From contig JAWKNO010000002.1 of assembly GCA_041391665.1 (NCBI GenBank), forward strand, positions 2,170,001-2,234,000: 64,000 nucleotides of DNA, written 5' to 3'. Origin of the DNA: Bacteroidia bacterium (GTDB lineage Bacteria; Bacteroidota; Bacteroidia; J057). The notes beneath the pieces were generated by a model. That model saw only the letters and a program-made list of their open reading frames with translations, ran no database searches and was not told where the DNA came from. A program made the position numbers and the translations under genes. Shown here one piece after another: positions 27,129 through 36,700 of the stretch; positions within the stretch are counted from its first letter, which is position 1, and each line of letters starts with the position of its first letter.

Positions 27129-27728
27129 CTATGATTTTTCAATGACTGGTAACAGCGCTTCGAATAACTCCGCCCTGCATTGTTCCAGACTTTTTTCGTC
27201 AGTCCGAAGCTCCAGAAACGGCGCCACCGGCGCTTCAAACGGAGAATCAATGCCTGTAAACTGAGGAATTTTGCCTTCGCGGGCTTTTTTGTACAGCCCT
27301 TTCACATCGCGCCCTTCACATACTTCCAATGGTGCATTAACATATACTTCCAGAAAGTTTTCTGCACCAATAATCTTTCTTGCCAGTTCGCGGATTTCAA
27401 TGGTAGGGCTTACAAAAGAACAAAGGCAAATTACGCCGCCGTCCAAAAACAATTTGGCGGCCTCGGCAATGCGGCGAATATTTTCGGTACGGTCTTCTTC
27501 GGAAAAAGAAAGGTTATTGGATAAACCTACCCGGATATTGTCGCCGTCGAGGAGCTTGGTAAAAAATCCTTCTTCGTGAAGCGTAGCTTCCAGTGCCTGT
27601 GCAATGGTGCTTTTACCCGAACCCGAAAGGCCCGTCAGCCATACCACTACTGCACGTTGGTTGAGCATGTTTTCTTTATCTTCTCTGGATAATATCCGGT
27701 CAAAAATCGGATGGATGTTTTCTGCCAT
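27129..27728 (-). CDS. cysC: Adenylylsulfate (APS) kinase
   Basis: 199 residues. Walker A GLSGSGKST, then DGDNIRVGLSNNLSFSEEDR and ENIRRIAEAAKLF, which are diagnostic of APS kinase, and the CEGRDVKGLYKKAREG lid. It phosphorylates APS to PAPS, the donor needed by the sulfotransferase. It is the first gene of the cysC-cysD-cysN unit. The N-terminal ~20 residues (MAENIHPIFDRILSREDKE) extend the core slightly. The 640-base gap upstream is shared with the divergent gene at 28373 and contains a copy of the candidate exopolysaccharide element. Confidence 0.95.
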   Translation of the reverse strand: MAENIHPIFDRILSREDKENMLNQRAVVVWLTGLSGSGKSTIAQALEATLHEEGFFTKLLDGDNIRVGLSNNLSFSEEDRTENIRRIAEAAKLFLDGGVICLCSFVSPTIEIRELARKIIGAENFLEVYVNAPLEVCEGRDVKGLYKKAREGKIPQFTGIDSPFEAPVAPFLELRTDEKSLEQCRAELFEALLPVIEKS

Positions 27729-27949
27729 TTCTGTTTTATACTAATATTCTTAATTGATTGGGCCTTTTGCCACACATTAAAAAATCCTCAATCATTCAAA
27801 GTTTTTATGAAAATCCAGCCTCGCTGACACCACAGTTTTTACGAACAGAACCCTGTGGAACTCAAATAAATAATGTTGTCAAGATATCCTCTTTGGGGCT
27901 GTATTCGGACGCAAAGTAAGCAAAATCCTTACAGGTGTGATGGAGAGTC

Positions 27950-27984
27950 GGTGAACTGCAAAAATTATTCCCCGAACAGTAGTA
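27950..27984 (-). promoter_or_regulatory. Candidate shared upstream element, copy B (upstream of cysC)
   Basis: Same element as 24682-24716 (29 of 35 identical, same orientation). It lies 222-256 bases upstream of the cysC start, and also 55 bases before the -33 box of the divergent promoter at 28039, so it could serve either side. The rest of 27729-28038 shows only a CCACAG/CTGTGG inverted repeat (27830-27858). Confidence 0.5.
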
Positions 27985-28038
27985 TTCCGGTCATTTCAAG
28001 AATCCGAAGAAAATACCCCGTTCATCATAAATTTCAAG

Positions 28039-28068
28039 TTTGCAGGCATTTCAAATTTCTTATTTTTG
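28039..28068 (+). promoter_or_regulatory. Bacteroidetes-type promoter for the 28373 gene
   Basis: TTTG at 28039-28042, an 18-base spacer, then TATTTTTG at 28061-28068, an exact match to the TTTG/TAnnTTTG pattern. Transcription would start near 28075, leaving an unusually long leader of about 300 bases before ATG 28373. I see no gene or known riboswitch in the leader. Confidence 0.6.
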
Positions 28069-28372
28069 TCTCCCGGGGAATCACTTTTTCCGCCCATTAT
28101 TGAAAAGAACTTTATTTGCCTGGTTGTGTTACCATTGAAGTGTATCGTCTCATAGCTAAAAACGTGCCTGTTTCTTCAACCTGTTTTACTTATTCCGATG
28201 AATGCATACAAACCGCCGTTCATGCGCCCGTTTTTTCGATTCGCAAAAATCTATTAAAAAGAGTCAGGCAGGTATATTACTTTTATGCCACAAATTTCTC
28301 AGACAACACCATCTCAAAACCATTTTTGAACAATTCATAACACAATAACTGCTCGGCAAATTCCTACAAATT

Positions 28373-31300
28373 ATGAGACCACTCCAGAATCTTATGAACC
28401 CAGTTTTACGATATATCCTGACCTTCTGTATCGTTTTTCTATTGGGTAACACGCGTCTACTTCTTGCACAGAGTTTTAATCAGGGCATACTTTCAGGTTT
28501 GACCCTTCTCAATCCTACTTCTCTTCAGTTTGGGCCAGACAACCGGTTATATGTAACCCAGCAACATGGCGAAATTTATATTCTTACAATTGTAAGAAAT
28601 AATGCCGCCGACTATTCGGTAACTGATATTGACACGATCCTCAGCGTCAAACAAATCCCCAACCACGATGATTTTGGCAACGTATCTGCGAATATTACCG
28701 ACAGGCAGGTAACAGGTATTTTTGTCGCTGGTACCGCCAATAACCCGATTATTTATGTAACATCCAGCGACCCTAGAGAAGGGGCCGGAGCCGGCTCCGG
28801 TCAGAGCGGAGACCTCAATCTGGATACTAATAGCGGGATTCTTTCCAAACTTACCTGGATCGGGGCAAATATCAATGATCCTGCGGGATACTGGGACATG
28901 GTGCATCTTGTCAGAGGAATGCCCCGCTCTGAAGAAAACCACGCCAACAACGACTTTATCGTTGACGTAACAGCGAATATTGCGTATCTCCCCATCGGTG
29001 GATTTACCAATGCAGGCAGTCCTTGCATTGCTTTTGCATTTACCTGTGAGTATGCGCTTTCAGCGGCGATTCTTTCCGTTGACCTCAATGTAATCGAGGC
29101 TCTCCCCACCAAAACAGATGCACAGGGACAAAAATATAAATACGACCTCCCGACCCTGGATCACCCCACAACTATAGGTGGCGGGGATATCAGCGGATCT
29201 CATGTACCCTGGGGTGGAAACGACGGGCTGAATCAGGCCATGCTTGTACAAGGCGGACCCGTTCAGATTTTTTCCTCCGGCTGGCGAAATGTATATGATC
29301 TTGTCATCACTCAGGCTGGCAATATGTATGGCTGCGACAATGGTGCAAATCAGGGTTGGGGCGGCCACCCATGGGGAGAAGGCCCACCTGTCGGAGGCGT
29401 TTCCTCCGCTACCAACGAATACTGCCCCGGCGAAGGCGGCTCCAGTGGCCCCGGAGATGCAGCCTGCAACCAGAGCGGGGACGCACAGGTCAATAACCAA
29501 AATGGCCTCCACAAATTCGCGCAGGGTTACTACGCCGGCCACCCCAACCCCATCAGAGCAAACCCCACCGGAGCCGGATTGTACAAAGATGGCGTTTATT
29601 ACCCGACCGGTAGTCCTACACTCCCGGCAGCATGGCCTCCCGTGCCTGCTGCTATGGCAGATCCTATTGAAGGAGATTTCAAGCAGCCCGGCCCGGCAAA
29701 TGGCGCCCAGCTTACCTTTAGCCCTCCGGTAAATGGCATCTGCGAATACACGGCATCCAATTTCGGCGGTGTAATGACGGGCGACCTTCTGGGTGTAGCC
29801 TATCTCGGCAACAACAAAGGGCGGATTTTCCGCATGTTTGTAGACGAGACTACCGGAAATGTTACCGGTTCCAGTATTTTCCTCACAAATTTCACCTCTC
29901 TTCCACTCGATGTAACGTCTCTGGGAGATGCGGGTATTTACCCTGGCACCATATGGACAGCCAACCACGGTTCAAACACCATCACGGTCTTCGAACCTAC
30001 AGACTATAGTGGCCCGGCACCTATCTGCAACGGCAATAATGACCCGCTCATCGATGAAGATGGAGATGGCTTTACCAATGCAGACGAACTGGATATCAGA
30101 AATGGTACTGACCCGTGCAGCGGTGGCAGCAGACCATCTGACCATGACGGTACCCTGATCGGTGGTTTCAAAGTGTCTGACTGGAATGATCCGGATGATG
30201 ATGACGACGGAATTATCGATACCATCGACCCATTTTGTATAGACCCCAATAATGGCACGGACATCACCGCGGCAGACCTTCCTTTGGTTTACCCATTCTT
30301 CAACGCTGACCCGGGTACAGGTTTCTTCGGACTGGGTTTCACCGGTCTGATGGTCAATGGTGTTACCGATTATCTCAACATGCTCAATCCTGACGAAGAT
30401 CTGATTGCAGGCGGAGCAACCGGCACATTCACCAATCCGACAGTCGAAGACGGAAGTACTTTAGACAATCAATTGATTAATTCTTACCAGTTTGGTATTG
30501 ATATCAGTGGCGCTTCCGAACCCGTAGTATTCCGTACTCAGATGAATGGAAATTTCTTCAACGGAGGCAGTGATACAGATTATCTTCAGGGCGTATATAT
30601 TGGCACGGGTGATCAGGACAATTATGTCCTGGTGGCACTGGTGGGATTGGGTAGCGGAAATGGCGGCTTCCGGGTGATTCGTGAAATTGCCGGAGTGGTC
30701 ACTTCTACAGATTATCCAGTGGCCAATATCCTTTCATCTTCTGTCATTCACCTTTATCTTCAGGTAGATCCATCCAATGGGGAAGTCCTTCCCTCCTACT
30801 CTGCCAGCAATGGTGCCATCACCGTACTGGGCGCACCGGTATCCACAAGTGGCAACCTCCTGGCAGCCATTCAGGGAACGTATCAGATAGGTGGACAAAA
30901 TATAGCCCTGGCAACCGGCGTTTTGGCCTCATCAGGAGCAGGTACAGATTTTATCGCCAGCTGGGATTTTATGGAAATGTACACGGTAAGCCAGCGTGAA
31001 ATCCTGGCAGCAACCCCCGATCCACTTGCCTTTGGCAATGTAAATGTGGGGACCCCCAATACGCTGACGCTTGATGTGGCAACCGCACTTAACTTTAGCA
31101 TCGATGTTACCAACATCTCGGTAACCGGACCTGATGCCGCAATGTTTTCTCCTGCCGTTTCCACGATTGATGATATTATCATCTCCTCTCCCAAAACACT
31201 GGAAGTTACTTTTACCCCCACCTCCACCGGCGCTAAAACTGCCACGCTGGAACTGACTCATACAGGGGTAAATTCGCCACTCACTGTTGCACTTACCGGA

Positions 31301-32422
31301 ACAGGAGCTACCGTTGCTGCGCAAACCGTCCTTTACCGGATCAACAATGCAGATTCTATGGTAGTTTCGACAAATGGTGGCCCGGACTGGGCGGTTGACC
31401 TTAATACCAGCCCGTCTTCGTACAGAGTGGCCGGCGGCAATAATCAGGGAACAGGTGTACAACCCCCTACCCTTTTTATGGGAGCAACACTTCCGGCAGG
31501 AACACCCGAAAAGCTTTTCCGAAAAGAGCGCTATGACCCTGCGGCCGGACAGGAAATGCAATGGGAATTCCCGGTCGCGGGTGCTGCCGGAACCAAATAC
31601 GAAGTGCACCTTTATTTTGCCAATGCCTGTATTTGTAGCAATGATCCCGGAGAGCGCGTATTCAATATCCGCATCGAGGGTGATACTGTTGCCAAAAACT
31701 TCGATATCACGGGTACCTTTGGCCACCAGGTTGCAGGAATGGTTTCCTACAATGTAACCGTGGATGGCGATGGCAAACTGGATATTGACTTCCTGCGGGT
31801 GGTAGGCGACCCAATGATTAATGCAATTGAAATCCTTACAGGTAACAATACAGGTGGTTTTCCGGTCGAACTTCTTACCCTGAATGCAACCGCAGAGGGA
31901 AGCGATATCCGGATTGACTGGACAACCGCATTTGAACTCAACAACGATGGATTCGAGGTGCAAATGCTTTCACCTGACAATACCACACAGGAGTTTCAGA
32001 CACTGGGATTTGTGCAGGGAGCAGGAACTACCAGTGAAAGACAAAACTACTCATACCTCGTCAGAGGCAGAAAACCCGGAACTTATATTTTCCGCCTGCG
32101 GCAGATAGACTATGACGGCACCTATACCTTCTCCGGAAGAGTAAACGCAACCGTAGTAGCTGAAATGCTGGGAATGTATATGTACCCCAATCCTACCACG
32201 GGCATGGTGAACCTTGTCATTGGCAACAATGAGCGCCAGCAGGTTTCGGTAGAACTTTATGATGGAATGGGCCGAATGGTGAAACCATTGTTCAAAGGAC
32301 TACTGGAAAAAGGCTCACAGACCCTTACATTCGATTTGAGCAATTTACCTTCGGGTGTTTATATGCTCCGCGCTACCAATGGAGTTACTGCCACGGTTGA
32401 GCGGGTTCTCACTTTACACTAG
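28373..32422 (+). CDS. Large secreted protein: sorbosone/glucose-dehydrogenase-like propeller, TSP3-like Ca sites, HYDIN and malectin domains, T9SS tail
   Basis: 1,349 residues (alternative start Met at 28394). Signal peptide to about LLLAQS. Residues 35-550 form a PQQ-type propeller-like domain (SLQFGPDNRLYVTQQHGEIYI, SGWRNVYDLVITQAGNMYG). Around 555-630 are acidic calcium-binding repeats (DEDGDGFTNADELD, DDDDDGIIDTIDP). A beta-sandwich follows, then a HYDIN/ASPM-type domain (PDPLAFGNVNVGTPNTLTLD), a malectin-like domain (GPDWAVDLNTSP to DFLRVVGDPMINAIEIL), a FPVELLTLNATAEGS connector and a type A T9SS tail (MYPNPTTGMVNLVIG, LPSGVYMLRATNG). Malectin and propeller domains suggest carbohydrate binding at the surface. 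It is divergent from the cys unit. A strong terminator follows. Confidence 0.82.
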   Translation: MRPLQNLMNPVLRYILTFCIVFLLGNTRLLLAQSFNQGILSGLTLLNPTSLQFGPDNRLYVTQQHGEIYILTIVRNNAADYSVTDIDTILSVKQIPNHDDFGNVSANITDRQVTGIFVAGTANNPIIYVTSSDPREGAGAGSGQSGDLNLDTNSGILSKLTWIGANINDPAGYWDMVHLVRGMPRSEENHANNDFIVDVTANIAYLPIGGFTNAGSPCIAFAFTCEYALSAAILSVDLNVIEALPTKTDAQGQKYKYDLPTLDHPTTIGGGDISGSHVPWGGNDGLNQAMLVQGGPVQIFSSGWRNVYDLVITQAGNMYGCDNGANQGWGGHPWGEGPPVGGVSSATNEYCPGEGGSSGPGDAACNQSGDAQVNNQNGLHKFAQGYYAGHPNPIRANPTGAGLYKDGVYYPTGSPTLPAAWPPVPAAMADPIEGDFKQPGPANGAQLTFSPPVNGICEYTASNFGGVMTGDLLGVAYLGNNKGRIFRMFVDETTGNVTGSSIFLTNFTSLPLDVTSLGDAGIYPGTIWTANHGSNTITVFEPTDYSGPAPICNGNNDPLIDEDGDGFTNADELDIRNGTDPCSGGSRPSDHDGTLIGGFKVSDWNDPDDDDDGIIDTIDPFCIDPNNGTDITAADLPLVYPFFNADPGTGFFGLGFTGLMVNGVTDYLNMLNPDEDLIAGGATGTFTNPTVEDGSTLDNQLINSYQFGIDISGASEPVVFRTQMNGNFFNGGSDTDYLQGVYIGTGDQDNYVLVALVGLGSGNGGFRVIREIAGVVTSTDYPVANILSSSVIHLYLQVDPSNGEVLPSYSASNGAITVLGAPVSTSGNLLAAIQGTYQIGGQNIALATGVLASSGAGTDFIASWDFMEMYTVSQREILAATPDPLAFGNVNVGTPNTLTLDVATALNFSIDVTNISVTGPDAAMFSPAVSTIDDIIISSPKTLEVTFTPTSTGAKTATLELTHTGVNSPLTVALTGTGATVAAQTVLYRINNADSMVVSTNGGPDWAVDLNTSPSSYRVAGGNNQGTGVQPPTLFMGATLPAGTPEKLFRKERYDPAAGQEMQWEFPVAGAAGTKYEVHLYFANACICSNDPGERVFNIRIEGDTVAKNFDITGTFGHQVAGMVSYNVTVDGDGKLDIDFLRVVGDPMINAIEILTGNNTGGFPVELLTLNATAEGSDIRIDWTTAFELNNDGFEVQMLSPDNTTQEFQTLGFVQGAGTTSERQNYSYLVRGRKPGTYIFRLRQIDYDGTYTFSGRVNATVVAEMLGMYMYPNPTTGMVNLVIGNNERQQVSVELYDGMGRMVKPLFKGLLEKGSQTLTFDLSNLPSGVYMLRATNGVTATVERVLTLH

Positions 32423-32466
32423 GACATCAGATAAGTACAACGAATACAAAGCAAACGCTTTGTACC

Positions 32467-32497
32467 AAAAACCCGGAAGACAATTCCGGGTTTTTTT
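32467..32497. terminator. Bidirectional intrinsic terminator
   Basis: AAACCCGGAA (32469-32478) pairs with TTCCGGGTTT (32484-32493), with an A-run before and TTTTTTT after. It lies between the convergent genes ending at 32422 and 32513 and can serve both. Confidence 0.88.
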
Positions 32498-32512
32498 ATG
32501 AACATTAATCAA

Positions 32513-33391
32513 TCAAACCGGTGCCAGAAAAGCACTTTTTTCCTTGTCTGTTGCTTTGAGAATAATGGACCATTTGCCGTCAGTTTTTACCAGAGTAATA
32601 TAGTCCGTAACCATTCCCTGAAAACGTTTATACTTTATGCTAATCTTGGCGACAGCCATATTGCCGGTGATATCGACGGAAAGGACCTTATGTTTGCGCT
32701 TTTGCAAATCCCGGTTTTCCTGATTGTCATACATATGCAGGTAGTCAGCCAGTGATACGATATAGCAGGTTTCTTTGCGGGGATCCGTATAAGTAACATC
32801 TGCCTGCGGGTGAAAAGCCGTTCTCAATACAGTGGCGTCACTACGGTCGCCACCAAGCAGATATGTGTTTAGCACATCGTTCACCTCCCGCTGATCCTGG
32901 GCAAACGCTTTGTCCCACAATAATGTCTTCGTTTTTTCAAAAGTCGCATATTCTTTAAACGAAGTGCGGCTGACAATTCTCCATTCTCCTTCCATCTGGT
33001 GCAGGGTGAGAAAATCTATGATTCGCATCCCCTTTCCACTAAATGTGATACAGGTTTTGACAAGTGCGGTGTTCCCGGTGATGTCCAGACTCAGAATACG
33101 AATACTCTTTTCATGCACAACCGGATGAGAGTCCGCCAGCGTACGGAGATAATCGCCTACTTCAAATTTTTCGTACCTTCCGGTTTTTGTATCCACATAT
33201 ACCATTCTCGCCTGAGGGTGATATGCTCTGGCAAGAACTTCTACCGAGTGAAGCGCGGCACCTTCGTAATAATAGTTCAGCGTGCGCTGAATATCTATCA
33301 GATCATCTGAAGGATAGGCAGCCTGAAGGTTTGGGAGCAGGGAAAAAGAAATAATCAGCCATGGAAGGACAATCCGGACAATAGGTTTCAT
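32513..33391 (-). CDS. Exported protein with two tandem NTF2-like (lumazine-binding-type) domains
   Basis: 292 residues. Signal peptide MKPIVRIVLPWLIISFSLLPNLQA. Two homologous ~120-residue NTF2-like folds follow: the first with DLIDIQRTLNYYYEGA, ARAYHPQARMVYVDTKTGRYE and ALVKTCITFSGKGMRIIDFLTL; the second with QREVNDVLNTYLLGG, RTAFHPQADVTYTDPRKE and AVAKISIKYKRFQGMVTDYITL. This Lumazine_bd_2/SnoaL-like family has no assigned substrate. The duplication is clear from the shared order of motifs. It stands alone, and no operon partner is visible. Confidence 0.75.
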   Translation of the reverse strand: MKPIVRIVLPWLIISFSLLPNLQAAYPSDDLIDIQRTLNYYYEGAALHSVEVLARAYHPQARMVYVDTKTGRYEKFEVGDYLRTLADSHPVVHEKSIRILSLDITGNTALVKTCITFSGKGMRIIDFLTLHQMEGEWRIVSRTSFKEYATFEKTKTLLWDKAFAQDQREVNDVLNTYLLGGDRSDATVLRTAFHPQADVTYTDPRKETCYIVSLADYLHMYDNQENRDLQKRKHKVLSVDITGNMAVAKISIKYKRFQGMVTDYITLVKTDGKWSIILKATDKEKSAFLAPV

Positions 33392-33783
33392 ATACGTACT
33401 CAGTTTGAAACGTTGAGAAAATGAAGATCTCCGAATAATGAAAGCCTTTTGACTGATAAAAATTAAAAACCTGACAGAAATTACCGCCCGCTTTCTTTCG
33501 ATACAACTTTATTCGCCCGAAGACGATCGACGTTCGATGAAAGCCCGGATTTCACAGCCAAAATGCAACCAGAAACGTTTTCCGGACTTTGGCACTTGGT
33601 TTGTTGCAAATAAGAAATGAATTACGCATCCCTTTTACCTCCCCAATGGTCACTTACAAAAACATAAATCTATTATTTTGACTCAACCGGCTTTTCCCGG
33701 TTTCGTAAATTGTAGTATAAACCATAATTTCGGGTTCTGGTAATTTGAATACCCCCCTTTGGATTAATCAATAACTACTGGCA
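33392..33783. other. Divergent intergenic region, no gene seen
   Basis: It separates the NTF2-like gene (minus) from the TPR gene (plus). It contains a small CCGG-ctttt-CCCGG hairpin near 33687 and several incomplete promoter-like TTTG blocks, none with correct spacing. Confidence 0.45.
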
Positions 33784-36700
33784 ATGAAGAAACTTATTCT
33801 GTCCTTCCTGTTCATTATTCCCATATTTGTTTTGGATCTGAAGGCCCAGCTTTCTCCCTACTTTGAGTTTCAGTATCTGTATGATGATGCTACGGAACTT
33901 TTTGACAAGAAAAAGTTTGGCGCCGCCCAAAAAAAAGTAGATGCTTTTCTCCTGGCTGAGCAAAACATCCGTGGGGAAGATCGCGACAACGATCTCCACG
34001 CCAACGCGCGTTTTATCCAGGCAGTGAGTGCCTACCACCTCGATCGAAACGATGCGGTGTCGCTGATGGAGCAATATATTTTCGAATTTGACGAAAATAC
34101 TAAAGCTGCCCTGATGGGTTATTATCTGGGCAAATATCATTTTGACCATAAAAAATACGGCTTGGCTATTCAGCCGCTGGTGAATGCCTACAATTCCGGG
34201 GCTCTCCCCCAGGACCAGCTGACGGAGGCCATGTTTATTTTGGCTTATGCCTATTTTAAAGAAGGCAACAATAGCCAGGCAATCCACTATTTTGAGCTTG
34301 TCTCCACTACCGAAAACAAGTATAAGGAAGACGCCCTCTATTACCGGGCAGTTATCCTCTATCAGGATCAGGAATATAATGAGGCCTATTTCGCATTCAA
34401 AGACCTGACCACTTCGAAAAAGTATGGGGAAGAGACGCAGGTATATCTCGCCAATACCATGCTTAAACTCAAAAAGTATGACGAATTGTACATTCTGGCT
34501 GATGACCTGATTGCCCGTCCGCGGGTAAAAGGCAAAGATGCGCAGATTTACTATATCGTCGCTAATGCCAGTTTCGAAAGATATGACTATCCCCGTACGA
34601 CAGAGTTTTTTGGCCAGTACGTAACAAATAAGGGAAAGATGAACCGTACCGATTATTTTCGATACGGTTTTGCCCAATATAAACAGGACAAATATGCTGA
34701 TGCTGTCCCCAATTTTCAGAAGGCGCTGATCCAGATCCAGACAGACTCGCTGACTCAGGTCGCATCCTACTATCTGGGATTTTGTTATTTGAAACTCAAA
34801 GACAATGAAAACGCAAAAATCGCCTTCCAGAAAGCTTCTCAGGGTGAATCTTCTGGCAATAAGGAAATCAGCCAGGATGCGCTGTACCAGTATGCAAAGG
34901 TCGCATTTGCGACAGGCGACTATTCAAATGCGCTGAAAGCCCTGACTTCCTTTGCCGAAAGGTATCCAAGGGCTGCCTATATCGACGAAATCCAATCGAT
35001 GATCGGAGAGACCTATCTGATGACCCGCGACTATCCCCGGTCTATCAAATACTTCGAATCCGTGCCACGCAACACCTCCCGCGCAAAAAAAGCCTATCAG
35101 CTGGTATGTTATTATTATGGTCTCGATCTCTATGAAAGAGGAGGATTTGAAAGCGCCGTCCCATTTTTCCAGAAAGCCATTGCCAATGATTTTGATAAAG
35201 ATATGGCGGTGAGTGCGCAGTACTGGCTCGCCGAAGCCACATATCGCAATGAAAATACCAAAGGAGCGCTTTCTGCCTACAATACCTATCTCGGGATGAA
35301 AGGCGCTGCTGCCAATGAATACTACGCCAATGCCTACTATGGACAGGGTTGGGCGTATTTTAAAGAGAAAAATTATACCGCCGCCCGCCAGGCTTTTGAT
35401 AGTTTTATTCAGAAAGGTGGCCGTACAGCAGAAAAAAATCTGATCGTTGATGCACACCTTCGTGCCGGAGACTGTCTGTTTCTCCAGCGCAATTATGCCG
35501 GCGCTACCAATTACTATCAGCAGGTGATCAACTTCCGCTATACGCAGGGAGATTATGCTTATTATCAGTTGGGTGAAGCGGCTTACCGCCAGAGCAATTA
35601 TCAGAAGTCCGTGGAAAACTTTGACCTGCTGATCAAAACTTTCCGCACCTCTGACCTTCGCGATGATGCGCTTGACCGCATTTCCGAGGTTTATGCAACC
35701 TGGATAAAAAACAACGCCCAGGCGATTAAATATTCCAAAATGCTGGTGGAGGAATACCCCAAAAGTCCGCTTGCAGCAGATGGTTACAACCGACTGGCGT
35801 TGGCGTCCTACAATGCAGGCGATACAGACGGTGCGATCCGTTACTTCAAAAAAGTAGTAACCGACTATGCGTCAGACAAAAAAAATGCACAAAGTGCACT
35901 TGACAACCTGGCGGGACTTGTTTCAGAATCCGAGTTTGACAAAATCCTTCGCGACTACCGGAACCAGAATCCCAATATGGATAACAACCTCGCACAATTG
36001 GTGTTTAATACAGGGAAAGACCGGTTTTTTGCGATGAATTACAGTTCCGCAGTCGATCAGTTTACGACTTATATCAACGACTATAAAAACGGGCCGGATT
36101 ACTTCGAATCTCTGATTTTCAGGGCACGCGCGTATCGGGAACTAGGCAAATTTATCTCTGCATTGGACGACTACAAGCAGATATATACAGCGACGACCAG
36201 AAATGATTTCTCCAATATCGCACTACTCGAAGCGGCAGAAATCAAATACGAACAAAAAGACTATACACAGAGTCTTCAGCTATACCAGACCCTTGACCTT
36301 CAGGCGGGAAAACTTGAAAATAAAGTTCAGGCAAAATTTGGCGTAGCCAAAAACTACCGCGCGCTGGGCGATTACAAGCTTGCGCAGGACGCATTGGTGC
36401 AGATCGCCAATAATAACGAAGTCGCAGTTTATTCGAGAACCAAAGCGCAGGTGGAAATCGGGCAGTGCCAATATCTCGCAGGGCAACTTCAGTCGGCAAA
36501 AGAGACTTTTGCCAAAGTTGAGCAAGAATTTAAAAATGCCTTTGGTGCTGAAAGCCAGTATATGATCACAAAAATTCTCTTTGATCAGGGCAAACAGTTT
36601 CAGGCAAAAGGCCAAAATGACCTTGCCACCGGAAAGTTTGAAGAAGTAAAAGACGCAGCCATTTACATGGCCAACAACTATTCAAGCTTCAACTACGAAA

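Noticed and set aside
27901..27990. A riboswitch (SAM-type) upstream of the cys genes
   Set aside because: I could not find the conserved core of any SAM riboswitch class, and the segment is better explained by the shared 35-bp element.
28116..28340. A 74-residue frame in the leader of the 28373 gene
   Set aside because: It starts with TTG, has an unlikely composition and no recognisable motif; treated as noncoding leader.
33775..34677. A 300-residue open frame antisense to the TPR gene
   Set aside because: The plus-strand frame has a signal peptide and clear TPR motifs; the antisense frame shows no family features and is a codon-bias shadow. The same holds for long antisense frames at 29060-29968, 30932-31963 and 61088-62017.
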